64,000 nt of DNA, taken from positions 24,351,009 through 24,415,008 of the forward strand of contig CM059578.1 of the NCBI GenBank assembly GCA_030386875.1, given 5' to 3'. The notes under the pieces are model-generated. The model was not told where the DNA came from and did not search any database. It saw only the letters and a program-made list of their open reading frames with translations. How positions within the stretch are numbered: the stretch's first letter is position 1; each line of letters starts with the position of its first letter. Below are positions 1 through 9,280 of this stretch, one piece after another. Both the position numbers and the translations under genes were made by a program. Origin of the DNA: Morinoia aosen. Its lineage: Eukaryota; Arthropoda; Malacostraca; Amphipoda; Talitridae.

Positions 1-57
1 GTTGCTCAATTCATGTTAAATGTCTTTATTGTGAACTTTTTTCTGACACGTTTTCAG

Positions 58-232
58 TCATCCATTAACTACACACAGGAGCAATTACGCGCGTTTAAAA
101 ATTCATCCATTTCTACACACAGGAGCAAATATGCATGTCTAAAAAGTCATCCATTTCTACACTCCGGAGCAATTACTCGCTTTTAAAAAGTCATTCATTT
201 TCTCGGCGAAGGAGTAATTACGCACGTCTAAA
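58..232. repeat. Tandem repeat, 44-45 bp unit, about four copies
   Basis: Four successive units begin with a TCATCCATT-like block at 58, 103, 147 and 191. Each continues through a CTACACACAGGAGCAA-like block and an ATTACGC..TTTAAA block. Spacings are 45, 44 and 44 bp. The last unit is the most diverged (CTCGGCGAAGGAGTAA) and the array fades near 232. No coding potential is seen. Confidence 0.85.
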
Positions 233-1060
233 GTTATATTTTAATTCATAACCACGATTCATCATCATCCGTAAATGCGCACAAAGATATATTGTCATTT
301 GTTTTCACATGCAAGACATTCGGGTGTAAGCCCAAAAATCTGTTAAAATCTAAGGCTTCTGCTGCATCTCTGCCGAAAAATGGGTCGCTTGGATGTTGAA
401 AATATTCGTTCATGAGATTTCGTGTGAGAGAATTAGATTCCTTAGTTATTACCTACGTAAATGGCAGTGGTTATGGAATACCGTAAATTGTTACCAGAGC
501 TGTAGGACAATATCAGATGCGGTTATCGTCGCCTGCCTCGAGCTCTTGATAAAAGTGTAGTGGAAAGCAAGCTGTTGAGCGTTTCTTTTTCTGGGGATCC
601 AGAATGAGCTCATACCACTAACCAAATATTTCTTGACGCTTCCAAGTAGCCGGAATTTTAATACCATATCTCGTGACGGTGGAGCAAAGCGTAAACATTG
701 CTCGAATGCACCAAAGAGTGAAAGAATCTGCTTATTTCCATCGATATTAGGACCATATTGCCATCGTAGAGCCCATTCTCAGGTCTCTTACCCAGCACAG
801 CGCCCTCACGAGCGTAGTGTTGCGTCGCTGCTTAGAAGATTAGGCAAATTGTTTACTTAGACCATCTCTGAAGTTTTACTTAGACCATCTCTGAAGTTTT
901 CAAGAGAAAATCTCTCCTGCGAATGGATTGCTTGTGATGACACTAGACACAAAAGTTAAGACGAGAACTCTCTTAGACTCGGAAATTTTTATTGAACGTG
1001 CTTTGTTTTCGAAGTGGAAGCTAATCTCTTTATTAAAGTGACAGCGCAAGGACTTTTACG
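233..1060. other. No gene recognised; one small tandem duplication
   Basis: This stretch holds only short open frames that match nothing I recognise. A 23-bp direct duplication (TTTACTTAGACCATCTCTG) lies at 852-897. Confidence 0.5.
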
Positions 1061-1065
1061 GAGTC

Positions 1066-1359
1066 GTGTCTCAGAAAGCGTTTATTCGAGGACTGAGTCA
1101 ACTGTCGTGCTCAATGTTCAGTTTAGAGAATTTAAATGTTGAGCTAAACACAAATGCTGTTAGTGATGCGAACAGTGGCTTGAAACTCCAAAAAAAAATT
1201 ACTGCAGTAGGCATGTATGGGATGGGAGATTTTCATTTACACCTGTTAAAATTACAGAAAACAGGACTGAACGTTATAGTTCACAATCCAAACTCTCTGT
1301 TCCCTTCCCTCACAGAGGTTTTATGCATCAGTAGATCAGCTCAATGTAAATTTCAATGA
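1066..1359 (+). pseudogene. Weak STEAP-like (NADP-oxidoreductase fold) N-terminal fragment
   Basis: A 97-residue frame opens at GTG 1066; its first ATG is near 1112. Residues about 42-80 read VGMYGMGDF, then about ten residues, GLNVIVHNP, and LFPSLTEV. STEAP metalloreductases have a glycine-rich GxGDF dinucleotide-binding loop followed by GFxVVVGSRNP and FPxxxxV. The order and spacing agree, but the GSR triplet before NP appears missing and the frame stops soon after. No downstream STEAP transmembrane exons were found in the window. Alternatives are a decayed copy, a diverged exon whose splice sites I cannot place, or chance. This is a family-resemblance call only. Confidence 0.25.
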
Positions 1360-1499
1360 ATAATTAAACTGCAATTGAGTTGTGTTTGCTCTAACTCATG
1401 TCGATACAAACAACTAAAATCGAATCATAGGCTTTGAGAAGTTATACACAAGCACTAAATGCATTTCGAGCTAAGAGCAACGGTCAAAACGACGTTTTG

Positions 1500-1610
1500 T
1501 TCTAGAAAATCATGCTCAAAAACAAGTTTTTGAAATTTCTCAAGACTTTTTCCCAAAAAATCACACTCAAAAACAAGTCTTTGAAATTTTCTCAATCATG
1601 TATCCATGAG
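1500..1610. repeat. Two-copy tandem duplication, 51-bp period
   Basis: The block AAAATCATGCTCAAAAACAA followed by GTTTTTGAAATTTCTCAA recurs 51 bp later with a few substitutions (TCACACTCAAAAACAAGTC). The two copies are adjacent, so this is a local tandem duplication. Confidence 0.75.
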
Positions 1611-2849
1611 GAATCGTCTGTTTAATTTTGGAAATAGATCTCACGCAGCTTTAAACGATCACCACTGCCCGCACACACGGGTCATGACAGAGCTTGCGGC
1701 TGAGTGCTCTCCTTATCGCCTGCTTATTTACATGACTACATACGCAATGTTCACGAGTGAGTAGAAACAATTTTAGATATGGGTCAATTTGTAAGAAATA
1801 ATGTGCATGGAAAATTAATAAAAAATTGAACAATGTCTGAGTTTAAGTGGGAGGTATAACTGAACACTTAGGTTTGCCTAAAATAAATATATGATTTTAC
1901 GAGTGAGCCCGCTGGTAAGATAATTTTAGTGAATATCATCTCGCAAAACATAAATTTTGCAAAGTAATTCTACTTTGTAGATTGTGGACTATGAAATCTT
2001 ATATTTTTTAGCCATTGGGTGTATATTTCATTTTTTACTCTTATTATTTGCTTTTATCCGCAACTAAGCCCTGAACGAAATGCAAAAAAATCATATGCAA
2101 CTGCAAAAAATTTAGTGAAAAATGATCTTCTATGACATTTATGTTTTTAAGACAGAGTTTTCAGCGATATCTCAAATGTAATCAATGCTTGGTTAGTAAG
2201 ATTACCGAAACATTTAAGGTAAATAAATGAAGTCAATTTAAAGATTCAGCAAAAAAGTATGAAGTTAATTTAATGCTGATTCGTAGTAATTTATTACAGT
2301 GAGATAAATAGTGCTCTGTTCTTCAGTATTTTTTCCCAAATACTTTTCGCGGCCTTTCCCTTGTGTTGTGTGTTATTTGTTAATATGGTAATTTGGCTAT
2401 CAGGCTACAGGTGTATCACGATGCATGATTTTGCCACAAGCTTTTGGTTTTTTATTTGTGTTATTCCACATTATTTTTGTGTGTCCTCATACTTTATCTT
2501 AGATTTTCTTATTGTGGTCCTGTGCGAACTATATTTTTTATGTATTCGTGGGAAATTTTTCACGACCAAACATAACTAACGTGCTTACTTCTTACACAAT
2601 AATTAAATCTTTCGTTAGCCAGTATTGCTTTCATGTTGGTTAAACTTTCTCCGAGCAAGAATTCGAATTTGTCTTTTTTTCTATCATTCTAAAAATATAA
2701 TTTTTCTTCATTTCTTTCGTTTTCATTCCTATTACTCAATTCAGGGTTTCAATCCCCCCTCTTCTATACCTGGTTCTCTGTACGCTGTATGGAGGATCGC
2801 TTCCTTTTATGACGCCTTGACGTGTTGAAAACTAGAAAAACTGAGCAAA
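1611..2849. other. No gene recognised
   Basis: AT-rich sequence with short open frames on both strands (for example 2361-2579 and 2625-2828). These are rich in Phe, Leu, Cys and Ile, as expected of AT-rich non-coding DNA. No TE protein motif or strong repeat was seen. Confidence 0.5.
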
Positions 2850-2996
2850 ACATTCTCTGAGATGCTAAATTAGAAAATCTGTTTTGGAAAAAAAAATTTT
2901 TTTTATTTGGAATTTTTTTTTTTAATTTAAAAATCTATCGGTCATTGACTCTCTGAGATGCTAAATTTAAAAATCTATTTTGGAATCCTACAGAGA
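2850..2996. repeat. Direct duplication around an A/T homopolymer hairpin
   Basis: CTCTGAGATGCTAAATT occurs at about 2856 and again at about 2950, each followed by an AAAATCT..TTTTGGAA block. Between them lies a run of A followed by runs of T (2887-2930) that could fold back. Confidence 0.6.
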
Positions 2997-3447
2997 AACT
3001 GGAAAAAGTCTAATCAACATATGTATTTGATTAATGTTGTACGCAACTATCATTGTGTAATTTAATAAAATTATAATTCACCAATTAGGATATACTCGTA
3101 TGTATTTACGGCTATACAAAAATCCCAACGAAGCCGAACGATTTAGTTTTGAGAAGAACAACATTGCAATATCCTTCTATTTCTTACTAAGAACTTTTAA
3201 AACAAAGTACAACGCTTCGCGTTCTTCAACTTTCTGAGCTTCTTTTTCATGTAAACCGTCAGCTTTTGTTCTCAAATATTTCATCAGCATGTTTTTGCAG
3301 CAGAGATATTCAGAATACAAATTCTGGAATGGAATCTATTGAACGTTCTAGCAGAAAACGTCTCACAAATGTAGTGCTGCTGAACTTCTATTACGTTGGT
3401 ACATCAATCACCATGGAAGATGCTTATAAAGGAATTTTCTTTGAATT

Positions 3448-3680
3448 GTCTAAAGCAGGGGTTCTCAAACTTGTTTCAATCAGGGACCACTTTTATTACG
3501 CAAAGTAAGCTGAGGACCCCTCACATGTGTTCCCCTCAGAAATATATGTATATATACAATGCACGCACTGTTTCATAACATCAAGAGTCATGAAAAGCTG
3601 TTAATAAATACCTTAACTGCATCCACTGTTAAATTCGTTATATTTTTGCGGACCCCACTTTGAGAATCCCTGGTCTAAAG
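3448..3680. mobile_element. hAT-Charlie-like non-autonomous element with 8-bp TSD
   Basis: The element body is 3456-3672 (217 bp). The left end is CAGGGGTTCTCAAACTTG. The reverse complement of the right end is CAGGGATTCTCAAAGTGG, so the terminal inverted repeats match at 15 of 18 positions. Both sides are flanked by the same 8-mer, GTCTAAAG (3448-3455 and 3673-3680), the target duplication length of hAT elements. The CAGGGGTTCTCAAA terminus with internal GGACCCC blocks is typical of Charlie-group hAT MITEs. There is no transposase, so it was mobilised in trans. The intact duplication suggests modest age. Confidence 0.9.
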
Positions 3681-3749
3681 TGTTTTCATTTCGGACGACA
3701 ATGTAAGTAAGAACTCAACAAAAATTCAAAAATTTGTCATCGTATTAAT

Positions 3750-3792
3750 TGGAAAACGTTTCGAAGTCCAGCTCCATCACCAGTTCAGAAGT
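3750..3792 (-). ncRNA. Possible Penelope-type terminal remnant with hammerhead-like core
   Basis: Read on the minus strand, this has CTGGTGA, then a GGAG..CTTC potential stem, then GAAACG. Hammerhead ribozymes have CUGAUGA, stem II, GAAA, and are known in the terminal repeats of Penelope-like elements. One core base differs (A to G), so it is probably inactive. The call rests on a short motif only. Confidence 0.25.
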
Positions 3793-5030
3793 ACAAATCA
3801 TTATGTCAGATAACATGAATATTGAAATTTTTTGAAATTGCAAAATTTATTTACACATGTTGTTGCCTAATTCTTGTGTTTCCGTATTCTTATAGTTGCT
3901 TCATTCTTATGGTTGCATTTTTTATGCGTGTTGCTCACGAGGTTACATCATCCTTTTAATCACGGTTTGCATCGGAAAGTTCGAATCATGTCACCAAGTC
4001 CTTCAAAACACCAGACAAATAATTATGAGTTATCGTAAACTGGCACAAAAACAACCAATTCTTTTCTACAGCAATTTTGAATCCTGTTTCTCAACACTCC
4101 TGTCTTAACATAGCTTTTGATCCGTCATTGACATAAAATGTAAAGAAAGTTTTTTTTTGCTTATCGATTTACTTTATAGTTCGCTTATTCTTGAAGCCAA
4201 ACTGCTCACCATTTAAGAGCAGTGTCTTGATGCGCTAATTTCTGAGTTGCTTGAAATCACACTAAATGTATTCTATGCTGCAATTGAGAAGCAGTACACA
4301 GATTCTTCTTTTATATTAAATTAAAAAATATATAATTTATTTTCAACTGGAATAGCAATGAATAACAGTACTTGAATATTTACACTTTTCAAAGCAAAAA
4401 CGAATGACTAACATTTCATTCTGCACCATTAACTGATGTAGCTACTAAACTAACACAGTTACCAGAAGTCAATTCTTTGAGAAAACAAACAGTGTGATAT
4501 TTTAGTAGGGACTTGAACTGTGCCTCGTTCTCAAAATGAAACACAACCTAGCTTCAAAAATTACACTTCCGCACTACTCTCTGAAGACCTGAATTTTCCC
4601 AGCAGAATCACTTTCCCCCTGATGTCAATTCGTCAAAATACCCCAATCTCAGATTCACTTTGAATTAAAGTCGACCATGATGGCCGACGGCGGTGTTTTT
4701 AAGCCAGTTTCTTTCTGGGATCACTTTGGGAGGCGGTCAATGCAAATTGGCGGTGTAAAGTAACCATAACTTTGGTTTATGGCGGCGCATAAACCTCTTG
4801 CAAAATATGTCTAGCCGCTGGCGATGCGTCAATCAATTCAGAAGAGGTCGTCTCGAGGGACGTGTTGTGAACGTTAATGCTACGTCAACAGCTTACGCGT
4901 CTCGCGTGTAAAATGTGACTTGGTTCATGAACACACGAACTGATAAATGTCAAAACTAAATGAGTTTGTGCCAGTGGGGCAAAAAGAAGATGGTTGAAAA
5001 TTGTGAAAAATGTCACATTACTCTGGTGAT
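3793..5030. other. No gene recognised; GC-richer patch at 4650-4900
   Basis: Mostly AT-rich non-coding sequence. Positions 4650-4900 are clearly richer in G+C with several GGCGG motifs (GACGGCGGTG, TTGGCGGTGT, ATGGCGGCGC). No long frame covers the patch, so a promoter-like or old repeat origin cannot be separated. Confidence 0.4.
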
Positions 5031-5142
5031 ATCCCAGCCTAACTTTTTCGCCGGAGCATAAATGTTTTTCGCCGCCTAAGCAATTTAAATACTGGGGCGG
5101 CGAAAAACATGCATGCAGGCGGCGAAAAAGTTAGACTGGGAT
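5031..5142. mobile_element. Palindromic foldback element, copy 1
   Basis: The 112-bp segment is a near-perfect inverted repeat. It begins ATCCCAGCCTAACTTTTTCG and ends CGAAAAAGTTAGACTGGGAT, with arms of about 46 bp around a loop of about 15-20 bp. Each arm also carries a direct repeat of TTTTTCGCCG separated by an ATGCAT-like spacer. A related copy lies at 17092-17208 in the opposite orientation, so this is a dispersed element and not a one-off palindrome. No clear target duplication was found. Confidence 0.85.
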
Positions 5143-5921
5143 GACTGTACTTAATACATATTTAGTTGTTCGTTAATTTTGTGAAAACAAGATGATCTTT
5201 AGATATATTTGAATGAGGAGCCCTAAAATGCTAGCATAAATGATGGAATGAATGCTTCTGGATACAAATTTTCTCCACCTTATCATGCCAAATTAATGTG
5301 ACGTGCATAACGAGAGTAAGTATTGTATAAAACCCCGACGATTTATTTTTCTCAGAGTTCTGACCAGCCAACCGTACAATAGTGCAAAGTAGTCAACGTC
5401 AACGTAACGCAGATAACTCCCCCATCTTAATTAATAGAAGAGCAAAACTTTCTCCCTTGTCATTCCAGCGGGTCAACTTTTACTGGAACTCTGCAGTCAA
5501 AGCGAGAGCTGATTCGTGCGCACATGCAAATGCGGATACAAAGCTTTGATGTGCAGCTTCAAACATACTTGTCAATCTAAAGGGCTTCGCAAACCATTCT
5601 GTAAATTAGTTGAGTTGCGAAGCATAAATATGCTAGTCTTCGTAAGAGTTAATTATTCCTCTTTCAGGCGGGAGATGACCTTAGACTTATGGTTTTCGAA
5701 TTAATCATTTCTCTGATGAATAGTTCCAAAAATTCATTTGTGTAATTGGGACTGAGATCACCCAACCAAAGGTATAAATTTAGTTTTTCCGAATCAAATG
5801 GTTTCATCTAAAGCTGCAGGAGTATAGAGATACGCTTGCCATTTTATGAAGATTGATGCGCTCTAACATGCAGGCATTCCGTCTCTAATCACGAGTAATT
5901 AGTTCAAATTGAAGTGCGCTG
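5143..5921. other. No gene recognised
   Basis: The only notable frame, 5516-5704, encodes a short Cys/Lys-rich peptide without a recognisable domain. No repeat structure was noticed. Confidence 0.5.
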
Positions 5922-6135
5922 AAATGAACTGAGAACGAATCGGTCATTTTCTCGTATGAGACGCTCGGAAGATCCGAATCAAAAATTATTGCAAGTTCAC
6001 TTTATTGTTCCTGTGTTTAGGGGGCTCGCAAAATGTACTGCGAGGAATAAACTGAGAACGAATCTGTCATTTTCTAGCAGGATATGTTCGGAAAATTCGA
6101 ATAAAAAATAAGTGCAGGTTCACTTTGATGTTCCT
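5922..6135. repeat. Two-copy tandem duplication, 123-bp period
   Basis: AACTGAGAACGAATCGGTCA at about 5926 recurs 123 bp later with one change. The following TTTTCT..GTTCGGAA..CGAAT, AAAAAT..GTTCACTTT and TTGTTCCT blocks recur in the same order. Divergence between copies is moderate. Confidence 0.8.
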
Positions 6136-8160
6136 AGATGAATTGTGTAACTCTGTAGCTCACAGCACGCGCTTTGGTGAAATCTGGGGCCACTATCATG
6201 CCAGGTATCACACTTCACCGAAATAATTATTTGTTTGCTTGAATTTTTCCACTAAATGTCACGTTATCCTTCTCTCATTTGGCATTCCACTTAAGGTTCT
6301 GAGAGCACGGATGATATTTAATTGAGCATTTGTATCCTGAAAGCAGGTATTGAACGTCAGATTGTGTTATTCAATGATATATGTACCGACAATTAAGTAG
6401 AATACACTGCTTCAACATACTTGAGATTTCAGTAAAAACATAAAACTTACCGGCGAGAATTAGTGACACCGGTAGAAGTGTTGTAGAAACAGCAGGCAAA
6501 TTTGATCAGCGCAAACTCTGAGACTAGCATGACATGTTGTTGAGGCAAGAAGAAAAGTGTGGGGGAGAACTTGTCATGGAGAAAATCTGTCACATGACTC
6601 ATAGTCTAACTAATCTCATAGAATTAAAGTTAAAGATTCATCTTGATCTTGCGGAAAATGACTAATATTCTCTACACTTTGCAATTTCCAGAAATAAATA
6701 GTGAATAATTCTGATGCGATGTCATATGATTTGCCTTAGAGAATTAGATACTCGAAAACTGTTGACTTTCTACCTGCATTGGCACATTGTAGTAAAAATT
6801 TAATAGCTGATATTTGCTTATCATGTATCTGTGATGTTAGTGTAAAATATCATTTATCATAGAAACTAGCATTTTCATCTCAAATAAAGACTAATTCACC
6901 CATGTCATGATAAAAATGGCGAACGAAACCCGTCACAAACAAATTCAATATAGAAATCAGAAAAGTGATTGACCCATTATTTTGACTACATCTATAATTC
7001 CTCAAAACTACATATTGTTTTCATTTGTTTTATTCAGTTGCTGAGCAAAATTGTCTGTACGAATTGATAAATGTTTCAGAGTCAAGCAATCTCAGCACTG
7101 TTAAAAATCTAAAAAATTTTTTTTCAAAAAAACAGGTGTCAAGTCTTATTTTGGCTTAGAATCCTACATAATTCGATGTGCTGAGCGGTTGTCTAATGTT
7201 GTTAAAAATATGTTTTCCGTATGATTTGATGAGATATTTCTATAACTTTAAAGCTCCTGGCAGGGTTGACAGATTAAAGTATTTTTTTAAATCTCATTGA
7301 CATAATTCCCCCAGTGCAGCTTAAGCCGATAAAAAGCAAGATTAAAAATTCGACACGCGAACTTTTGCTGATAGCTATTCCGACACGACATCGGAAAGTG
7401 TTTGAAAATCAACCCCTTATTTTGGGCATCATTTTTCCAACAACGCAATTCAAGAACTAGCAAATCCAAGCGCGCTAAAACGTTAAGAGATTGTCGAATC
7501 CCAAAAGCTGCGCTACAGTTTCACTCGCCTAGCCTGCACGTCGAGACGCTCTACTGCACCCTCCACAAACTTCATTAAGTGAGTACGAGTGATCTTTCGT
7601 TACCAGATGCCTTCAGTGTGAGACCTTGGTTCCCTAGTGAAAGCTAGCCTAGCGAGGCGACGGACGTGAAGATATTAGTATCTTAAGTGCCTCGATATTG
7701 AGGAGTCTTCCCGCTCTATTGAAGAGACTCGGATCTTTTTCCAGAGGGATATTGCTCTGATGAAAGCTTTGTGACCCAACGCCATCAGAGTCTACACGGA
7801 CATCAAGATTTCCGAGCCCGAACAAAGTTCAGATAATTCAAGAAAGAGATACTTCAGTTCGTGCGACAAAATGTATTTATTACGTTCTAGCTTCCGAAGG
7901 CTGAATTTATTTATCGCTTCAAAAATTCATCAACTTTTTTTGAAGACCACTTTTCATCTTGGACAGCTGGAGGACATTCGGTTCATGTTTTCAAATGAAC
8001 TTAGGAATCCATAAAACTTACATTAGTGAAGGAATTAAACTCAACTACACTACTGCCACGGGTAAATCGCGAATGGAGTGCAAAGCTCTATCCCTTGCAT
8101 TCGATTTTAAAACAGAGTACCTACTATGTATTAAATTAAGTTATATACGACTCGACATAG
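6136..8160. other. No gene recognised; GC-richer stretch 7490-7830
   Basis: Short frames only (7287-7469 minus, 7959-8171 plus), none recognised. Positions 7490-7830 have a more balanced base composition than the flanks. They contain AAGTGAGTA near 7577, which resembles a splice donor, but no partner exon can be supported. Confidence 0.4.
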
Positions 8161-8199
8161 CATTAAAATGAAGGCAATAGGAAAGACTATCGATTTAAA

Positions 8200-8262
8200 A
8201 AACATTTTTGTTAAAAATGAACGTTTCGACCCCTAAGGTCGAACATCAACGGATGTCTGAAA
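8200..8262 (-). ncRNA. Penelope-element 3' tail with hammerhead-like hairpin
   Basis: On the minus strand, directly downstream of the endonuclease frame, the order is TTGATGT, a strong hairpin (TTCGACC/GGTCGAA, 8225-8243), GAAACG, and a second hairpin (CATTTTT/AAAAATG, about 8203-8219). Penelope-like elements carry hammerhead motifs (CUGAUGA, stem II, GAAA) in their terminal repeats, so the placement is right. The first core strand is altered at its outer positions, so a cleaving ribozyme is doubtful. Confidence 0.4.
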
Positions 8263-8327
8263 AAAATACTCGGAAAAATATACATTCATAAATTGAAGAA
8301 AAACTACACAAAAATAACGGTAAAATG

Positions 8328-8843
8328 TTAAACAGAATTTGAGGGGTGTGACGACGGCATATCGTTTAGATCGGGTTTTAAGCGGCTAACGAAGAGGGAT
8401 TCGATAATACGTAAATCAGTGACTGAGTTATCAGAACTTAAGATGGAAAAGTCTTGCTGCAGAACAGGGGACTTACACTGATCTGGATGAATCCGTATAG
8501 CTGAGTGAGGTGGCTTCCTTAGTGGATTACCGGTTCTGAAACTCCTGCCAATATGCTCAAATACTCTACATCTTAGTGCGCGTGCGGTAGAACCAACATA
8601 CACAGACCCACACAATGGGCAACAATATTTATACACAATAGAGGAGAGCATAGACATAGGTAGTTTATCAATGAATGAAAACAAAGAATGGATTCTAAAA
8701 TTGTTCACTAATATAATCTGGAGGTCAACACACGTAAAATATTTCATTGTGAGAGAGTGTAGTTTCTTCTTCAGCTTCTCGGACTGAAAACCAAAGAACG
8801 GCATCGATACGTAAAGTTTATTTTTCTTTTCTGTTGGCGGCAT
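8328..8843 (-). pseudogene. PLE GIY-YIG endonuclease domain
   Basis: This 171-residue frame carries the nicking endonuclease of a Penelope-like element, which cuts target DNA for integration. Residues 70-72 are VYK and 82-84 are YVG, the GIY-YIG strands. CPLC (75-78) between them, with His 97 and His 113, fits the CCHH zinc-binding signature of PLE endonucleases. Candidate catalytic residues are Arg 91/93 and Glu 148 in RIIESLFVSRLKPDLN. The annotated ATG is internal: in the element the reading continues from the RT frame through a frame change at the homopolymer 8913-8920. Called a pseudogene because it is separated from RT and the element is truncated. Confidence 0.92.
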
Positions 8844-8863
8844 CGTAGAAGAATTGGGTTCTA

Positions 8864-9217
8864 TCAGTTGCCGAATACATCTATTGAGTAAATGAAGTGG
8901 ATAGCCATTGTTAAAAAAAATTGTTTAAGAAATTCAAGCTCATTATGCAGTGATAAATAATTGGAACTAATTTCATACGACCGGAACAATAACGTTTTGA
9001 TACTATTGATTTTAAACTGTAACTGACAAAAACTAAAGAAACTTAAACCCATGCCAGTAAACGTATCTTTCCCACAAACAGAAGAGCAAAAGGTGTTATT
9101 TGTGCGCTGTACCAAGCAATCTAAAAAAGGTAATTTATTGTTAGCTTCAGTTTCCATAGTGAACTTAATGCCTAATGAGTACCTACTGAATAGGAGATTG
9201 AATTCCGGGTTTTTCAT
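8864..9217 (-). pseudogene. PLE reverse transcriptase, C-terminal part
   Basis: The frame of 117 residues matches the end of Penelope-type RT: KFTMETEANNKLPFLDCLV is the PLE 'FTmE.E..nkLPFLD' block. It is followed by DTFTGMGLSF, then INSIKTLLFRSYEISSN, then LHNELEFLKQFF. The last dozen residues are out of frame. Shifting by one base at the homopolymer 8913-8920 gives an NNGYPLHLL-type ending that runs into the endonuclease frame. The catalytic YxDD motif lies upstream in PLEs and is absent here, so no active polymerase is encoded. Confidence 0.88.
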
Positions 9218-9280
9218 TCTAATGAAATACTACAGCCTTATTTCGTGGTAGGTTCATATCTCAAATAGTTTATGTTTAGG

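Larger units (their letters stand above)
8200..9280 (-). mobile_element. 5'-truncated Penelope-like retroelement (PLE)
   Basis: Minus-strand retroelement fragment. In coding order it has the C-terminal part of a Penelope-type reverse transcriptase (9217 to 8864), the GIY-YIG endonuclease (8843 to 8328), and a short 3' tail with hammerhead-like structure. The RT palm upstream of the KFTMETE block is missing, so the copy is truncated at its 5' end, with the break near 9220-9280. An eight-base homopolymer (A run on the plus strand, 8913-8920) coincides with a frame change joining the two frames. Apart from that frame change the coding part reads well, so the insertion may be fairly recent. Confidence 0.9.

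Noticed and set aside
7560..7590. Splice donor AAGTGAGTA marking a 5' exon
   Set aside because: A single donor-like word without an acceptor, coding frame or transcript evidence is expected by chance.
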